A stretch of 64,000 nt of DNA from Pseudomonas parasichuanensis (GCF_021601385.1 NZ_BQHO01000005.1:62001-126000), one strand, 5' to 3'; shown: positions 8,843-19,487, counted from the stretch's first letter. Numbers and translations: made by a program. The notes: a model not told the origin generated them from the letters alone.

Positions 8843-9475
8843 TCATTTGCGCAGGCTTGGGCTCAAGCGCAGCATATCCAGCCCGGTGTCCACCCACTTT
8901 TCCGCATCGCGCAGCAAGTCGAAACTGTCCGGCAGCAGCAACCAGCGCCCAATCAGGCCATCAACGTAGGCAAACATCGCCACGGCAGCACGTTCACAAT
9001 CGAGGTCGGCAGGCAATTGCCCGCGTCGCACGGCGTTGGTCAGGGTCAGGGCAATGCCCACGTGGCAATCGAGTACCGCGCTCTGCCGTTGCTGGCGAAT
9101 CTCACACATGTCGTCGGTGAACTCGCACTTGTGGTGCAGGATTTCATTGATACGCCGGGTTCGGGCATCCAGCACCAGCTGGTTGAACACTTGCAGTAAC
9201 AATTTGCGCATACAGCCCAGGGGGTCGAGTTCATCCTCGCTCTCACTGGCCCGGGCCAGGTGATCGTGGGTTTCGTGCAGACAGTCGAGCAGCGCCTGGA
9301 CCAGGTCGGCCTTGTTGCTGAAATGCCAGTAGATCGCGCCACGGGTTACCCCCGCGATCTCAGCGATATCGGCCAGTGTGGTTCGCGCAACCCCGCGCTT
9401 GTAGAAGGCCTTTTCCGCCGCTTCGATAATCTGGGCGCGGGTTTCCTGGGCTTCTTCTTTGGTTCGACGGACCAT
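8843..9475 (-). CDS. ttgR: TetR-family repressor TtgR of the ttgABC efflux operon
   Basis: The 210-residue protein begins [16 protein letters not shown] with a TetR HTH at about residues 30-55 ([19 protein letters not shown]). The C-terminal domain is the drug-binding part. In P. putida TtgR binds the ttgR-ttgA intergenic operator and is released by antibiotics, flavonoids and other plant compounds. Both length and context match: it is divergent from ttgA and the operator is visible at 9597-9637. It should therefore repress both itself and the pump. Confidence 0.95.
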   Translation of the reverse strand: MVRRTKEEAQETRAQIIEAAEKAFYKRGVARTTLADIAEIAGVTRGAIYWHFSNKADLVQALLDCLHETHDHLARASESEDELDPLGCMRKLLLQVFNQLVLDARTRRINEILHHKCEFTDDMCEIRQQRQSAVLDCHVGIALTLTNAVRRGQLPADLDCERAAVAMFAYVDGLIGRWLLLPDSFDLLRDAEKWVDTGLDMLRLSPSLRK

Positions 9476-9596
9476 GGCAGCACAACCTCTTCAGGCCCCG
9501 CACGCACGTCTGGCGGGCGGGAATCAGGCCGGGGTCGCCTCTTCAGGGGCCGTTCCCGGGGTATTTGAGCGGTTCGCGGTGGGGGCACAGAGTCCA

Positions 9597-9637
9597 CCGG
9601 CGGTATTTACAAACAAGCATGAATGTAAGTATATTCG
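9597..9637. promoter_or_regulatory. TtgR operator overlapping the ttgA promoter
   Basis: The stretch resembles the known ttgR-ttgA operator of P. putida: TTACA at 9607-9611 and its inverted partner TGTAA at 9624-9628. A ttgA promoter can be read through it, with -35 TTTACA at 9606-9611 and -10 TATATT at 9630-9635 (18-bp spacer). Bound TtgR would block RNA polymerase directly. Confidence 0.85.
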
Positions 9638-9729
9638 GTAGCAAGCTATTAATCCACCGGATAGCGTTTTTCTGACAAGACACTTCCACTATTCTTGAGC
9701 TCCCTTGCTCCAGCGACCCGAGGATCCTC

Positions 9730-10884
9730 ATGCAATTCAAGCCAGCCGTAACCGCCCTGGTTTCCGCCGTGGCCCTGGCAACCCTGCTCAGTGGCTGTAA
9801 GAAAGAAGAAGCCGCGCCCGCGCCGCAGGCTCCTCTGGTCGGCGTCGTCACCGTACAACCCCAGTCCTTCACCCTGACCTCGGAACTGCCGGGGCGCACC
9901 TCGGCCTACCGCATCGCCGAAGTCCGTCCACAGGTCAATGGCATCATCCTCAAGCGCCTGTTCAAGGAAGGCAGCGACGTCAAGGAAGGGCAGCAGCTCT
10001 ACCAGATCGACTCCGCCGTCTACGAAGCCAACCTGGCCAACGCCCAGGCCAACCTGCAGGCTACTCGCTCGCTGGCCGAACGCTACAAGCAGCTGATCGA
10101 CGAGCAGGCCGTCTCCAAGCAGGAATACGACGACGCCAATGCCAAACGATTGCAGGCAGAAGCCGCGCTCAAGAGCGCCCAGATCGACCTGCGCTACACC
10201 AAGGTCCTGGCACCGATCAGCGGTCGCGTCGGCCGTTCCTCGGTCACCGAAGGCGCGCTGGTGAGCAATGGCCAGACCAACGCCATGGCCACCATCCAGC
10301 AGCTCGACCCGGTCTACGTCGACGTCACCCAGTCCACCGCCGAGTTGCTCAAGCTGCGCCGCGACCTGGAAAGCGGCCAGCTGCAGAAAGCCGGTGAAAA
10401 CGCGGCGCAAGTGCAACTGGTGCTCGAAGACGGCAGCCTGTTCAAGCAGCAAGGCCGCCTGGAATTCTCGGAAGTCGCGGTCGACGAAACCACCGGCTCC
10501 GTGACCCTGCGTGCGATCTTCCCCAACCCCGACCACACCCTGCTGCCAGGCATGTTCGTTCATGCCCGCCTCAAGGCCGGGGTCAATGCCAACGCCATCC
10601 TGGCCCCGCAACAGGGCGTGACCCGCGACCTCAAGGGTGCGCCGACCGCACTGGTGGTCAACCAGGAAAACAAGGTCGAACTGCGCCAGCTCAAGGCCAG
10701 CCGTACCCTGGGCAGCGACTGGCTGATCGAGGAAGGCCTGAACCCGGGTGACCGCCTGATTACCGAAGGCCTGCAGTACGTGCGCCCAGGCGTCGAGGTC
10801 AAGGTCAGCGAAGCCACCAACGTCAAGAAGCCAGGCGGCCCCGATCAGGCCAACGCGGCGAAAGCAGACGCCAAAGCGGAGTAA
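9730..10884 (+). CDS. ttgA: Periplasmic adaptor lipoprotein TtgA of the TtgABC RND pump
   Basis: This 384-residue membrane-fusion protein has a lipoprotein signal with lipobox LLSGC (Cys23), a lipoyl/barrel-sandwich hybrid around 50-80 and 165-200, a coiled-coil hairpin between, and a beta-barrel. It tethers TtgB to TtgC across the periplasm. ATG at 9730 has AGGA upstream. The three-base gap to ttgB indicates one operon. It is close to MexA/AcrA in layout. Confidence 0.95.
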   Translation: MQFKPAVTALVSAVALATLLSGCKKEEAAPAPQAPLVGVVTVQPQSFTLTSELPGRTSAYRIAEVRPQVNGIILKRLFKEGSDVKEGQQLYQIDSAVYEANLANAQANLQATRSLAERYKQLIDEQAVSKQEYDDANAKRLQAEAALKSAQIDLRYTKVLAPISGRVGRSSVTEGALVSNGQTNAMATIQQLDPVYVDVTQSTAELLKLRRDLESGQLQKAGENAAQVQLVLEDGSLFKQQGRLEFSEVAVDETTGSVTLRAIFPNPDHTLLPGMFVHARLKAGVNANAILAPQQGVTRDLKGAPTALVVNQENKVELRQLKASRTLGSDWLIEEGLNPGDRLITEGLQYVRPGVEVKVSEATNVKKPGGPDQANAAKADAKAE

Positions 10885-10887
10885 ACC

Positions 10888-13800
10888 ATGTCGAAGTTCT
10901 TTATCGATCGCCCGATCTTCGCCTGGGTGATCGCCCTGGTGATCATGCTGGTCGGCGCCTTGTCGATCCTGAAGCTGCCGATCAACCAGTACCCAAGCAT
11001 CGCGCCGCCGGCCATCGCCATCGCCGTGACCTACCCGGGCGCCTCGGCGCAGACGGTGCAGGACACCGTGGTGCAGGTGATCGAGCAGCAGCTCAACGGT
11101 ATCGACAACCTGCGTTATGTGTCGTCGGAAAGTAACTCCGACGGCAGCATGACCATTACCGCCACCTTCGAGCAGGGCACCAACGCCGACACCGCGCAGG
11201 TGCAGGTGCAGAACAAGCTCAACCTGGCCACCCCGCTGCTGCCGCAGGAAGTGCAGCAGCAAGGTATCCGCGTCACCAAGGCTGTGAAGAACTTCCTGCT
11301 GGTGATCGGCCTGGTGTCCGAAGACGGCGGCATGACCAAGGACGACCTGGCCAACTACATCGTCTCCAACATGCAGGACCCGATCTCGCGGACCGCGGGC
11401 GTGGGTGACTTCCAGGTGTTCGGTGCGCAGTACGCCATGCGTATCTGGCTGGATCCGGCCAAGCTCAACAAGTTCCAGCTGACCCCGGTCGACGTGCGCA
11501 CCGCGGTTGCCGCGCAGAACGTGCAGGTGTCGTCCGGCCAGCTCGGCGGCCTGCCGGCCCTGCCGGGTACCCAGCTCAACGCCACCATCATCGGCAAGAC
11601 CCGCCTGCAGACCGCCGAGCAGTTCGAAAAGATCCTGCTCAAGGTCAACAGCGACGGCTCCCAGGTACGCCTGGGCGACGTGGCCGAAGTGGGCCTGGGC
11701 GGTGAGAACTACGCCGTCAGCGCCCAGTTCAACGGCAAGCCCGCCTCGGGCCTGGCCGTGAAGCTGGCCACCGGCGCCAACGCCCTGGACACCGCCAAGG
11801 CGCTGCGCAAGACCATCAGCGACCTGGAACCCTTCTTCCCGCCAGGGGTGAAGGCCGTGTTCCCGTATGACACCACCCCGGTGGTCACCGAATCGATCAG
11901 CGGGGTTATCCACACCCTGATCGAAGCCGTGGTCCTGGTGTTCCTGGTGATGTACCTGTTCCTGCAGAACTTCCGCGCCACCATCATCACCACCATGACC
12001 GTACCGGTGGTGTTGCTGGGTACCTTCGGTATCCTCGCGGCGGCCGGCTTCAGCATCAACACCCTGACCATGTTCGCCATGGTGCTGGCCATCGGCTTGC
12101 TGGTGGACGATGCCATCGTCGTGGTGGAGAACGTCGAACGGGTCATGTCCGAGGAAGGCTTGCCGCCCAAGGAGGCGACCAAGCGCTCGATGGAACAGAT
12201 CCAGGGCGCGCTGGTGGGTATTGCCCTGGTGCTGTCGGCGGTACTGCTGCCCATGGCCTTCTTCGGCGGCTCCACCGGTGTGATCTACCGTCAGTTCTCG
12301 ATCACCATCGTTTCGGCCATGGGCCTGTCGGTACTGGTCGCGCTGATCTTCACCCCGGCCCTGTGCGCCACCATGCTCAAGCCGCTGAAAAAGGGCGAGC
12401 ACCATGTGGCCAAGCGCGGCTTCTTCGGCTGGTTCAACCGTAACTTCGACCGCAGCGTGGTCGGCTACGAACGCAGCGTCGGTACCATCCTGCGCAACAA
12501 GGTGCCGTTCCTGCTGGCCTACGCGCTGATCGTGGTCGGCATGATCTGGCTGTTCGCCCGTATCCCCACCGCGTTCCTGCCCGAGGAAGACCAGGGCGTG
12601 CTGTTCGCCCAGGTACAGACCCCGGCCGGCTCCAGTGCCGAGCGCACCCAGGTGGTGGTCGACCAGATGCGCGAATACCTGCTCAAGGAAGAAGCCGACA
12701 CCGTGGCTTCGGTGTTCACCGTGAACGGCTTCAACTTCGCCGGCCGCGGCCAGAGCTCGGGCATGGCGTTCATCATGCTCAAGCCATGGGGTGAGCGTTC
12801 GGCCGAGAACAGCGTGTTCAAGCTGTCGCAACGCGCCCAGCAGCACTTCTTCAGCTTCCGCGACGCCATGGTATTCGCCTTTGCCCCGCCTGCGGTGCTG
12901 GAGCTGGGTAACGCCACCGGCTTCGACGTGTTCCTGCAGGACCGCGCCGGTGTCGGCCACGTCAAGCTGATGGAAGCGCGCAACCAGTTCCTGGCCAAGG
13001 CCGCGCAGAGCAAGATCCTCAGCGCCGTGCGCCCGAACGGCCTGAACGACGAGCCGCAGTACCAGCTGACCATCGATGACGAACGTGCCAGCGCCCTGGG
13101 CGTGACCATCGCCGACATCAACAGCACCCTGTCGATCGCCCTTGGCGGCAACTACGTCAACGACTTCATCGACCGCGGCCGGGTCAAGAAGGTCTACATC
13201 CAAGGCGCGCCAAACGCGCGGATGAGCCCGGAAGACCTGCAGAAATGGTACGTGCGCAATGGCGCCGGCGAGATGGTGCCGTTCTCCTCGTTCGCCAAGG
13301 GCGAGTGGACCTACGGCTCGCCGAAACTGTCGCGCTACAACGGCGTTGAAGCGGTCGAGATCCTCGGTGCCCCGGCCCCGGGCTACTCCACCGGTGAAGC
13401 CATGGCCGAAGTCGAGCGCATCGCCGGCGAACTGCCAGCGGGTATCGGCTACTCCTGGACCGGCATGTCCTACGAGGAAAAACTCTCCGGCTCGCAAATG
13501 CCGGCGCTGTTCGCCCTCTCGGTCTTGTTCGTGTTCCTCTGCCTGGCAGCGCTGTACGAAAGCTGGTCGATCCCGATCGCCGTGGTACTGGTCGTGCCCC
13601 TGGGCATCATCGGTGCGCTGATCGCCACCAGCATGCGCGGGCTGTCCAACGACGTGTACTTCCTGGTCGGCCTGTTGACCACCATTGGCCTTGCGGCGAA
13701 GAACGCGATCCTGATCGTCGAGTTCGCCAAGGAACTGCACGAGCAGGGCCGCAGCCTGTACGACGCCGCCATCGAGGCGTGCCGCATGCGTCTGCGCCCG

Positions 13801-14040
13801 ATCATCATGACCTCCCTGGCGTTCATCCTCGGCGTGGTACCGTTGACCATCGCCAGCGGCGCGGGCGCCGGCAGCCAGCATGCCATCGGCACCGGGGTGA
13901 TCGGCGGCATGATCAGTGCGACCGTGCTGGCCATCTTCTGGGTACCGCTGTTCTTCGTAGCAGTGTCGTCGCTGTTCGGCACCAAAGAGCCGAAAGCCGA
14001 CGCCACCCCTGAAACTCCACGTTATGAGGCTGGGCAATGA
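10888..14040 (+). CDS. ttgB: Inner-membrane RND transporter TtgB
   Basis: The 1050-residue HAE1-type RND pump starts [18 protein letters not shown]. It has two sets of transmembrane helices with large periplasmic loops. The proton-relay aspartates lie in helix 4 ([15 protein letters not shown], near 407-408), and the C-terminal helices contain [16 protein letters not shown]. It exports antibiotics and solvents such as toluene by proton antiport. Its stop overlaps the ttgC start (ATGA, 14037-14040). Confidence 0.97.
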   Translation: MSKFFIDRPIFAWVIALVIMLVGALSILKLPINQYPSIAPPAIAIAVTYPGASAQTVQDTVVQVIEQQLNGIDNLRYVSSESNSDGSMTITATFEQGTNADTAQVQVQNKLNLATPLLPQEVQQQGIRVTKAVKNFLLVIGLVSEDGGMTKDDLANYIVSNMQDPISRTAGVGDFQVFGAQYAMRIWLDPAKLNKFQLTPVDVRTAVAAQNVQVSSGQLGGLPALPGTQLNATIIGKTRLQTAEQFEKILLKVNSDGSQVRLGDVAEVGLGGENYAVSAQFNGKPASGLAVKLATGANALDTAKALRKTISDLEPFFPPGVKAVFPYDTTPVVTESISGVIHTLIEAVVLVFLVMYLFLQNFRATIITTMTVPVVLLGTFGILAAAGFSINTLTMFAMVLAIGLLVDDAIVVVENVERVMSEEGLPPKEATKRSMEQIQGALVGIALVLSAVLLPMAFFGGSTGVIYRQFSITIVSAMGLSVLVALIFTPALCATMLKPLKKGEHHVAKRGFFGWFNRNFDRSVVGYERSVGTILRNKVPFLLAYALIVVGMIWLFARIPTAFLPEEDQGVLFAQVQTPAGSSAERTQVVVDQMREYLLKEEADTVASVFTVNGFNFAGRGQSSGMAFIMLKPWGERSAENSVFKLSQRAQQHFFSFRDAMVFAFAPPAVLELGNATGFDVFLQDRAGVGHVKLMEARNQFLAKAAQSKILSAVRPNGLNDEPQYQLTIDDERASALGVTIADINSTLSIALGGNYVNDFIDRGRVKKVYIQGAPNARMSPEDLQKWYVRNGAGEMVPFSSFAKGEWTYGSPKLSRYNGVEAVEILGAPAPGYSTGEAMAEVERIAGELPAGIGYSWTGMSYEEKLSGSQMPALFALSVLFVFLCLAALYESWSIPIAVVLVVPLGIIGALIATSMRGLSNDVYFLVGLLTTIGLAAKNAILIVEFAKELHEQGRSLYDAAIEACRMRLRPIIMTSLAFILGVVPLTIASGAGAGSQHAIGTGVIGGMISATVLAIFWVPLFFVAVSSLFGTKEPKADATPETPRYEAGQ

Positions 14041-15482
14041 CCAAGTCTTTGCTGTCCCTGGCGGTTACCGCCTTCATTCTCGGCGGCTGCTCGCTGATCC
14101 CTGACTACCAGACGCCGGAAGCGCCGGTCGCCGCGCAGTGGCCGCAAGGCCCTGCGTACTCGCCGACCGAAACCGCCAACGTCGCCGCTGCCGAACAGGG
14201 CTGGCGCCAGTTCTTCCACGACCCGGCGCTGCAGCAGCTGATCCAGAGCTCGCTGGAAAACAACCGCGACCTGCGCGTGGCAGCGTTGAACATCGATGCC
14301 TACCGCGCCCAGTACCGCATTGCCCGTGCCGACCTGTACCCGGCTGTTTCTGCCAATGGCAGCGGCAGCCGTCAGCGGGTACCGGGGAACGTGTCGCAAA
14401 CCGGTGAGGCAGACATCACCAGCCAGTACTCGGCAACCATCGGCGTCAGTGCCTACGAGCTCGACCTGTTCGGTCGCGTGCGCAGCCTGAGCCAGCAGGC
14501 CCTGGAAACCTACCTGTCCAGCGAGCAGGCACGCCGCTCCACGCAGATCAGCCTGGTGGCCAGCGTCGCCAACGCCTATTACACCTGGCAGGCCGACCAG
14601 GCGCTGCTCAAGCTGACCCAGGAAACCCTGAAAACCTACGAAGAGAGCTACAATCTCACCCGCCGCAGCAACGAGGTGGGTGTGGCGTCGGCGCTCGACG
14701 TGAGCCAGGCACGCACCGCCGTGGAAGGCGCCCGGGTCAAGTACGCGCAGTACCAGCGCCTGGTCGCCCAGGACCTCAACAGCCTGACCGTGCTGGTGGG
14801 TACCGGCGTGCCGGCCAACCTGCCCGCGCCGCTGGAACTGAACGCCGACCAGCTGGCCGAAGTGCCGGCGGGCCTGCCGTCCGACCTGCTGCAGCGCCGC
14901 CCGGACATCCAGGAGGCCGAGCACCTGCTCAAGGCCGCCAACGCCAACATTGGCGCCGCCCGCGCCGCGTTCTTCCCGAGCATCAGCCTGACCGCCAACG
15001 CCGGTACCCTGAGCCCGGACATGGGTGGCCTGTTCAAGGGTGGTTCTGGCACCTGGCTGTTCCAGCCGCAGATCAACCTGCCGATCTTCAACGCCGGCAG
15101 CCTGAAAGCGAGCCTGGACTACTCGAAGATCCAGAAGGACATCAACGTCGCCAAGTACGAAAAGACCATCCAGACCGCCTTCCAGGAAGTCGCCGATGGC
15201 CTGGCCGCACGCAAGACGTTCGAAGAGCAGCTGCAGGCGCAACGTGACCTGGTGGCCGCCAACCAGGACTACTACCGCCTGGCCGAGCGCCGCTACCGCA
15301 TCGGCATCGACAGCAACCTGACCTTCCTCGATGCCCAGCGCAACCTGTTCAGCGCCCAACAGTCGTTGATCGGCGATCGCCTGTCGCAGCTGGTCAGCGA
15401 GGTCAACCTGTACAAGGCGCTCGGCGGTGGCTGGTACGAGCAGACCAACCAGCAAGCGTCGGTACAGTCGCCAAAAGGCTGA
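14037..15482 (+). CDS. ttgC: Outer-membrane channel lipoprotein TtgC
   Basis: This is a 481-residue TolC/OprM-type protein with lipobox LGGC (Cys18) and the two repeated halves of the OMF family. [20 protein letters not shown], around residues 285-304, is a family signature. It forms the outer-membrane exit of the TtgABC pump. The four-base overlap with ttgB implies translational coupling. A clear terminator follows 20 bases after the stop. Confidence 0.96.
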   Translation: MTKSLLSLAVTAFILGGCSLIPDYQTPEAPVAAQWPQGPAYSPTETANVAAAEQGWRQFFHDPALQQLIQSSLENNRDLRVAALNIDAYRAQYRIARADLYPAVSANGSGSRQRVPGNVSQTGEADITSQYSATIGVSAYELDLFGRVRSLSQQALETYLSSEQARRSTQISLVASVANAYYTWQADQALLKLTQETLKTYEESYNLTRRSNEVGVASALDVSQARTAVEGARVKYAQYQRLVAQDLNSLTVLVGTGVPANLPAPLELNADQLAEVPAGLPSDLLQRRPDIQEAEHLLKAANANIGAARAAFFPSISLTANAGTLSPDMGGLFKGGSGTWLFQPQINLPIFNAGSLKASLDYSKIQKDINVAKYEKTIQTAFQEVADGLAARKTFEEQLQAQRDLVAANQDYYRLAERRYRIGIDSNLTFLDAQRNLFSAQQSLIGDRLSQLVSEVNLYKALGGGWYEQTNQQASVQSPKG

Positions 15483-15501
15483 TCACACCGGCAACAGCAT
15501 C

Positions 15502-15528
15502 AAGCCCACCCTAGCGGTGGGCTTTTTG
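15502..15528 (+). terminator. Rho-independent terminator after ttgC
   Basis: AAGCCCACC and GGTGGGCTT pair around a short loop and are followed by a T run. Confidence 0.9.
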
Positions 15529-15744
15529 CGTTAACAGGCCCTCCAGTAAAAACGCAAACTAACCACACCGAACATTGCGTTCGATAATCGCCCCATTCCG
15601 CTTGCGACGAATTGCCTCGCCCTCCCCCTCCCCCGCACCATCGCCCACGCAACGTTGCACAAGTTCTCACAAAGACGCCCGTCCCCTGCGGCCCGCACCC
15701 GCAGCGCCCCGGCTCGCCCAATAAAAACAAGAGATCCACGACAG

Positions 15745-16998
15745 ATGAGCACTTTGCACCCCGCACGCCAGCTGCTGCCCGGCCTGTTGGCCATGTCTTG
15801 CGCCCTGCCCGCCCTGGCCGCCGAAAGCGGCTTTTTCGAGGACGCCAAGGCCAGCCTCAACCTGCGCAACTTCTACATCAACCGCAACTTCGTCGACCCG
15901 GCCTACCCCCAGGGCAAGGCCGAGGAATGGACCCAGAGCTTCATCCTCGACGCCCGCTCCGGCTTCACCCAGGGCACCGTCGGTTTCGGCCTGGATGTGC
16001 TGGGCCTGTATTCGCAGAAACTCGACGGCGGCAAAGGCACCGCTGGCACCCACTTGCTGCCGGTACACGACGATGGCCGCCCGGCCGATGATTTCGGCCG
16101 CCTGGGCGTGGCGTTCAAGGCGCGCCTGTCGCAGACCGAACTGAAGGTGGGCGAATGGATGCCGGTGCTGCCGATCCTGCGTTCCGACGATGGCCGCTCG
16201 CTGCCGCAGACCTTCCGTGGCGGCCAGCTCACCTCCAAAGAAATCGATGGCCTGACCCTGTATGGCGGCCAGTTCCGCGGCAACAGCCCGCGCAACGACG
16301 CGAGCATGGAAGACATGTTCATGCAGGGCCGCGCTGGCGCTACCTCGGACCGCTTCAACTTCGCTGGCGGTGAATACACCTTCAACGACAAGCGCACGAT
16401 GATTGGGCTATGGGATGCGCAACTCAAAGACATCTACCGCCAGCAGTACCTCAACCTGGTGCACAGCCAGCCATTGGGTGACTGGACCCTGGGCGCCAAC
16501 CTCGGCTACTTCATCGGCAAGGAAGACGGCAGCGAACGTGCCGGCGAGCTGGACAACCGCACTGCTTCGGCCCTGCTCTCGGCGCGCTACAAGGGGCATA
16601 CCTTCTACGTTGGCCTGCAGAAGGTCAGCGGCGACGACGCCTGGATGCGGGTCAACGGCACCAGCGGCGGCACCCTGGCCAACGACAGCTACAACTCAAG
16701 CTTCGACAACGCCAAGGAACGCTCCTGGCAGGTGCGTCACGACTTCAATTTCGTCACCGTCGGTGTGCCTGGGCTGACCTTGATGAACCGCTATATCAAG
16801 GGCGACAACGTGCACACCAGCGCGGTGAACGACGGCAAGGAATGGGCGCGGGAGACCGAGCTGGCTTATGTGGTGCAGTCCGGAGCGCTCAAGGATTTGT
16901 CGGTGAAATGGCGTAACTCCACCATGCGCCGGGACTACAGCACCAATGCGTTCGATGAGAACCGGTTGATCGTGAGCTACCCGCTGAATCTGCTTTAA
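15745..16998 (+). CDS. OprD-family outer-membrane porin (BenF-like)
   Basis: The 417-residue protein has a signal peptide cleaved near residue 26 (ALPALAA), then the OprD-family start SGFFEDAKASLNLRNFYINR and a beta-barrel ending in a terminal hydrophobic strand (LIVSYPLNLL). OprD/Occ channels take up aromatic or other carboxylates. A BenF-like porin lies between ttgC and the pca genes in P. putida, which supports aromatic acid uptake as its role, but the substrate is inferred. ATG at 15745 gives a normal signal peptide; an in-frame frame extends to 15655 without one. Confidence 0.9.
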   Translation: MSTLHPARQLLPGLLAMSCALPALAAESGFFEDAKASLNLRNFYINRNFVDPAYPQGKAEEWTQSFILDARSGFTQGTVGFGLDVLGLYSQKLDGGKGTAGTHLLPVHDDGRPADDFGRLGVAFKARLSQTELKVGEWMPVLPILRSDDGRSLPQTFRGGQLTSKEIDGLTLYGGQFRGNSPRNDASMEDMFMQGRAGATSDRFNFAGGEYTFNDKRTMIGLWDAQLKDIYRQQYLNLVHSQPLGDWTLGANLGYFIGKEDGSERAGELDNRTASALLSARYKGHTFYVGLQKVSGDDAWMRVNGTSGGTLANDSYNSSFDNAKERSWQVRHDFNFVTVGVPGLTLMNRYIKGDNVHTSAVNDGKEWARETELAYVVQSGALKDLSVKWRNSTMRRDYSTNAFDENRLIVSYPLNLL

Positions 16999-17003
16999 CA
17001 GGT

Positions 17004-17083
17004 CCGGCCTCTTCGCGGGCAAGCCCGCTCCCACAGGATTGTGCGCAACCTTGTGGGAGCGGGTTTACCCGCGAAGAGGCCGG
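17004..17083. repeat. REP pair (CGCGGG class)
   Basis: Arms at 17004-17037 and 17052-17083 are near-perfect inverted copies built on CGCGGGCAAGCCCGCTCCCA. The pair lies directly after the porin gene. Confidence 0.88.
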
Positions 17084-17121
17084 CAATCACAACAAAGAAC
17101 CAAAGCGAATATACAAATCAA

Positions 17122-17141
17122 ATAACATTCTTTGACGTTAT
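17122..17141. promoter_or_regulatory. Possible LysR binding site upstream of the LysR gene
   Basis: ATAAC (17122-17126) and GTTAT (17137-17141) form an inverted pair matching the interrupted LysR-type dyad. It lies 50 bp before the regulator start in an A/T-rich stretch, so autoregulation is plausible. Confidence 0.35.
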
Positions 17142-17191
17142 ATGTAACAAAAGCTAAAACCGAGCCCTGATCCCCGCACCAGAGCCCGAGC

Positions 17192-18175
17192 ATGGACCTC
17201 CGCCAACTGCGCTATTTCATCGCCCTCACCGAATACCGCAGTTTCGTCCGCGCCGCCGAAGCCATGGGCATCACCCAACCGGCGTTCAGCCGGGCCATCC
17301 AGAACCTCGAACACACCCTCGGCTGCACCCTGGTCGACCGTGGCAACAAAGCCCTGCCCCCCACCCCCGAAGGCCAGGTGGTGCTGCAACACGCCCGACG
17401 CCTGGTGCAAGGCGCCGCCCAGCTCAACAACGAGGTGTTGCAAATGACCAAGCTCGACGCCGGTGAACTGCACTTCGGCAGTGGCCCGGCCCTGGCCGTG
17501 CGCCTGGTGCCCGAGGCCTTGCAGCAGTTCATCGAGCGCCATCCCGGTATCCGCACCGAACTGCTGGTGGACAACGCCGAACGCCTGGGCCAGGCCCTGC
17601 GCCGCGAGCAGATCGAGTTCTTCGTCGACGACATCCGCCCGTTCGAGGCCGACCCGAATTTCCACACCGAAGCGCTCAACCCACGCCCCGGCCTGTTCTT
17701 CTGCCGCCCCGGGCACCCGCTGCTGGCCAAGGACAGCCTGTCGACCAACGACCTGTTCGCCTACCCCCTGGCCTGCGCCCTGCTCGCCCCCGGGGTGCGC
17801 AAGCGCCTGGCCAACCTCAGCGGGCGCAACGACTTCACCCCGCACCTGCAAACCGAGCACCTGGCGGTGCTGCGCAGCGTGGTGCTGGCCAGTGATGCGG
17901 TCGGCAGCGCCAGCGAAGAAGCGGTGGCCGAGGACCTGGCCGCCGGCACCCTGGTGCGCCTGCACTGGCGCAACCTGCCGCCGGGGCTCGAGGTGCTGAG
18001 CGTGCGTTGCGGGGTGGTCAGCCGCAGCGGCTATCGCCTGTCGCCGGCGGCGCGGGCGATGATCGAAACCCTGGTCAGCCTGGATGCTGCGCCATTGCCC
18101 GCAACCGCGGCGCATCGACAATCTCCACCTCGCCATAGCCCAGGCGCACCACGCCGGCTTGTTCGAGGTTCCTGA
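17192..18175 (+). CDS. LysR-family transcriptional regulator
   Basis: A 327-residue LysR protein with the HTH at 1-60 (MDLRQLRYFIALTEYRSFVR, ITQPAFSRAIQNLEHTL) and a normal effector domain. The C-terminus runs about 25 residues past the usual end and is rich in Arg, Pro and Ser. That tail is encoded by bases that also encode the end of the oppositely oriented Crp/Fnr gene. It lies between the porin and the pca cluster, but nothing in the sequence ties it to aromatic catabolism. Confidence 0.88.
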   Translation: MDLRQLRYFIALTEYRSFVRAAEAMGITQPAFSRAIQNLEHTLGCTLVDRGNKALPPTPEGQVVLQHARRLVQGAAQLNNEVLQMTKLDAGELHFGSGPALAVRLVPEALQQFIERHPGIRTELLVDNAERLGQALRREQIEFFVDDIRPFEADPNFHTEALNPRPGLFFCRPGHPLLAKDSLSTNDLFAYPLACALLAPGVRKRLANLSGRNDFTPHLQTEHLAVLRSVVLASDAVGSASEEAVAEDLAAGTLVRLHWRNLPPGLEVLSVRCGVVSRSGYRLSPAARAMIETLVSLDAAPLPATAAHRQSPPRHSPGAPRRLVRGS

Positions 18176-18761
18176 GGATCTGGTTGATGGTCTGGCGCGA
18201 CAGCGACAGCATCAGCGCCAGCTGCTCCTGGGACAGTTGCAGGCGCCACTGGGCGATATCGCGCTCGCCATAGCCCTCGGCGATCTGCAGCAGGCGGTGG
18301 GCTACCCGCGGCGCTGCGGCCAGCAGGCTCTGCTGCTCCAGGGCGACGAACACCCAGCGCAGCTTGTGGCTCATCAGCAGCGCCAACTCACGCCAATGCT
18401 GTGGTTCGCGCGCCAGCCATTCGAGCAAAGGCGCCTGCGGGAGCCACAGTAAGCGCGTAGCCCCTTCGGCAAAGGCGTCATGGGTGCGTGGCTGGCCATC
18501 GAACAGGCTGATCTCGCCGAACCAGTAAGGCGCTTCGACCAGCGTCAACAGCGCCTCCTTGCCCTCGCTGCTGACCGCGCCGACCCGCATCGCCCCTTCC
18601 AGTACCGCATACAGCCCACACGGCGCATCGCCACGCTGGAACAGGCATTGCCCCGGCGCCAGCTCGCGGGTTCGGGCCAGGGCCAGCAGGCTATCCTGAA
18701 CCTTGATGGGCAACTGCCGGAACCATTGCCCGTGCAGCAACTGGGTACGCAGATCGTGCAT
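18075..18761 (-). CDS. Crp/Fnr-family transcriptional regulator
   Basis: The 228-residue protein has an N-terminal cyclic-nucleotide-type beta-roll (FQRGDAPCGLYAVLEGAMRV, about residues 40-60) and a C-terminal winged HTH (LALMLSLSRQTINQILRNLE). It lacks the N-terminal cysteine cluster of oxygen-sensing Fnr, so it is not an Fe-S sensor. Start ATG 18761 has GAGG upstream; an in-frame TTG 12 bases earlier is less likely. It is divergent from the DUF962 gene (91-bp gap). Its 3' end overlaps the LysR gene by 101 bp. The ligand is unknown. Confidence 0.85.
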   Translation of the reverse strand: MHDLRTQLLHGQWFRQLPIKVQDSLLALARTRELAPGQCLFQRGDAPCGLYAVLEGAMRVGAVSSEGKEALLTLVEAPYWFGEISLFDGQPRTHDAFAEGATRLLWLPQAPLLEWLAREPQHWRELALLMSHKLRWVFVALEQQSLLAAAPRVAHRLLQIAEGYGERDIAQWRLQLSQEQLALMLSLSRQTINQILRNLEQAGVVRLGYGEVEIVDAPRLRAMAQHPG

Positions 18762-18852
18762 GGCACCTCGCAAAGCGGACTCTGTCGGCCAGGCGACAGA
18801 CGACGACGGATGGACGGGGCAAGCTGCGCCTACCCCTGATGGAGGAACAACA

Positions 18853-19377
18853 ATGAAAAACCTCGTCGAACACCTGAGTCAATACGCGGCCTATCACCGC
18901 GACCCGCGCAATATCACCACCCACTTCGTCGGTATCCCGCTGATCGTGCTCGCGGTGAGCATCCTGCTGTCGCGACCCGGGTGGGACGTGGCGGGTTTGT
19001 GGCTGTCACCGGCACTGTTGCTGGCCACCTGGTCGGTGTGGTTCTACCTGCGCCTGGACCTGCGTTTCGGCCTGGTGATGGGGCTGTTGCTGGGGCTGTG
19101 CCTGTGGGCCGGGCAGGCGTTGGCCGTGCAGTCCACTGGGCTGTGGCTGAGCGCCGGGCTGGGGGCTTTCGTGCTGGGCTGGATTATCCAGTTTGTCGGG
19201 CATGCCTACGAAGGGCGCAAGCCGGCATTCGTCGATGATGTCAGCGGGCTGATCATCGGGCCGTTGTTCGTGGTGGCGGAGCTGGCGTTCATGGCCGGGC
19301 TGTGTGGCGAGTTGAAGAAAGCCGTGGAGGCCAATGCCGGGCCGGTGGCGATCCGCCAGAAGAAAGCCGCAGTCTGA
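18853..19377 (+). CDS. DUF962 / Mpo1-like integral membrane protein
   Basis: This 174-residue protein starts after a strong GGAGGA site. The family signature near the N-terminus (YHRDPRNITTHFVGIP, His15, Asp17, His24) and GHAYEGRKPA after helix 4 are intact, with about four transmembrane helices. Yeast Mpo1 is an Fe(II)-dependent dioxygenase that shortens 2-hydroxy fatty acids, and the conserved histidines suggest related lipid chemistry here, which is inference. The divergent Crp/Fnr regulator may control it. Confidence 0.85.
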   Translation: MKNLVEHLSQYAAYHRDPRNITTHFVGIPLIVLAVSILLSRPGWDVAGLWLSPALLLATWSVWFYLRLDLRFGLVMGLLLGLCLWAGQALAVQSTGLWLSAGLGAFVLGWIIQFVGHAYEGRKPAFVDDVSGLIIGPLFVVAELAFMAGLCGELKKAVEANAGPVAIRQKKAAV

Positions 19378-19394
19378 CAGCGGCATTGCGTGGG

Positions 19395-19471
19395 CTTCAT
19401 CGCTGGCAAGCCAGCTCCCACCGGAGCAGCAAATGCCGGCCCCTGTGGGAGCCGGCTTGCCGGCGATGAGG
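19395..19471. repeat. REP pair (GCCGGC class)
   Basis: Arms at 19395-19421 and 19444-19471 lie between the convergent ends of the DUF962 gene and pcaC. The left copy has GCTGGC/GCCAGC changes that keep its own palindrome. Confidence 0.85.
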
Positions 19472-19487
19472 GCGGCGCCGATTCACC

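Noticed and set aside
9649-14037. A 1,462-codon open frame antisense to ttgABC
   Set aside because: GC-rich DNA with biased third positions leaves open frames opposite real genes. It has no family motif, and the plus strand encodes the complete TtgA and TtgB.
17192-18175. Calling the LysR gene pcaQ
   Set aside because: PcaQ regulates pca genes in alphaproteobacteria. Here PcaR and its boxes explain control, and nothing links this LysR to pca genes except nearness.
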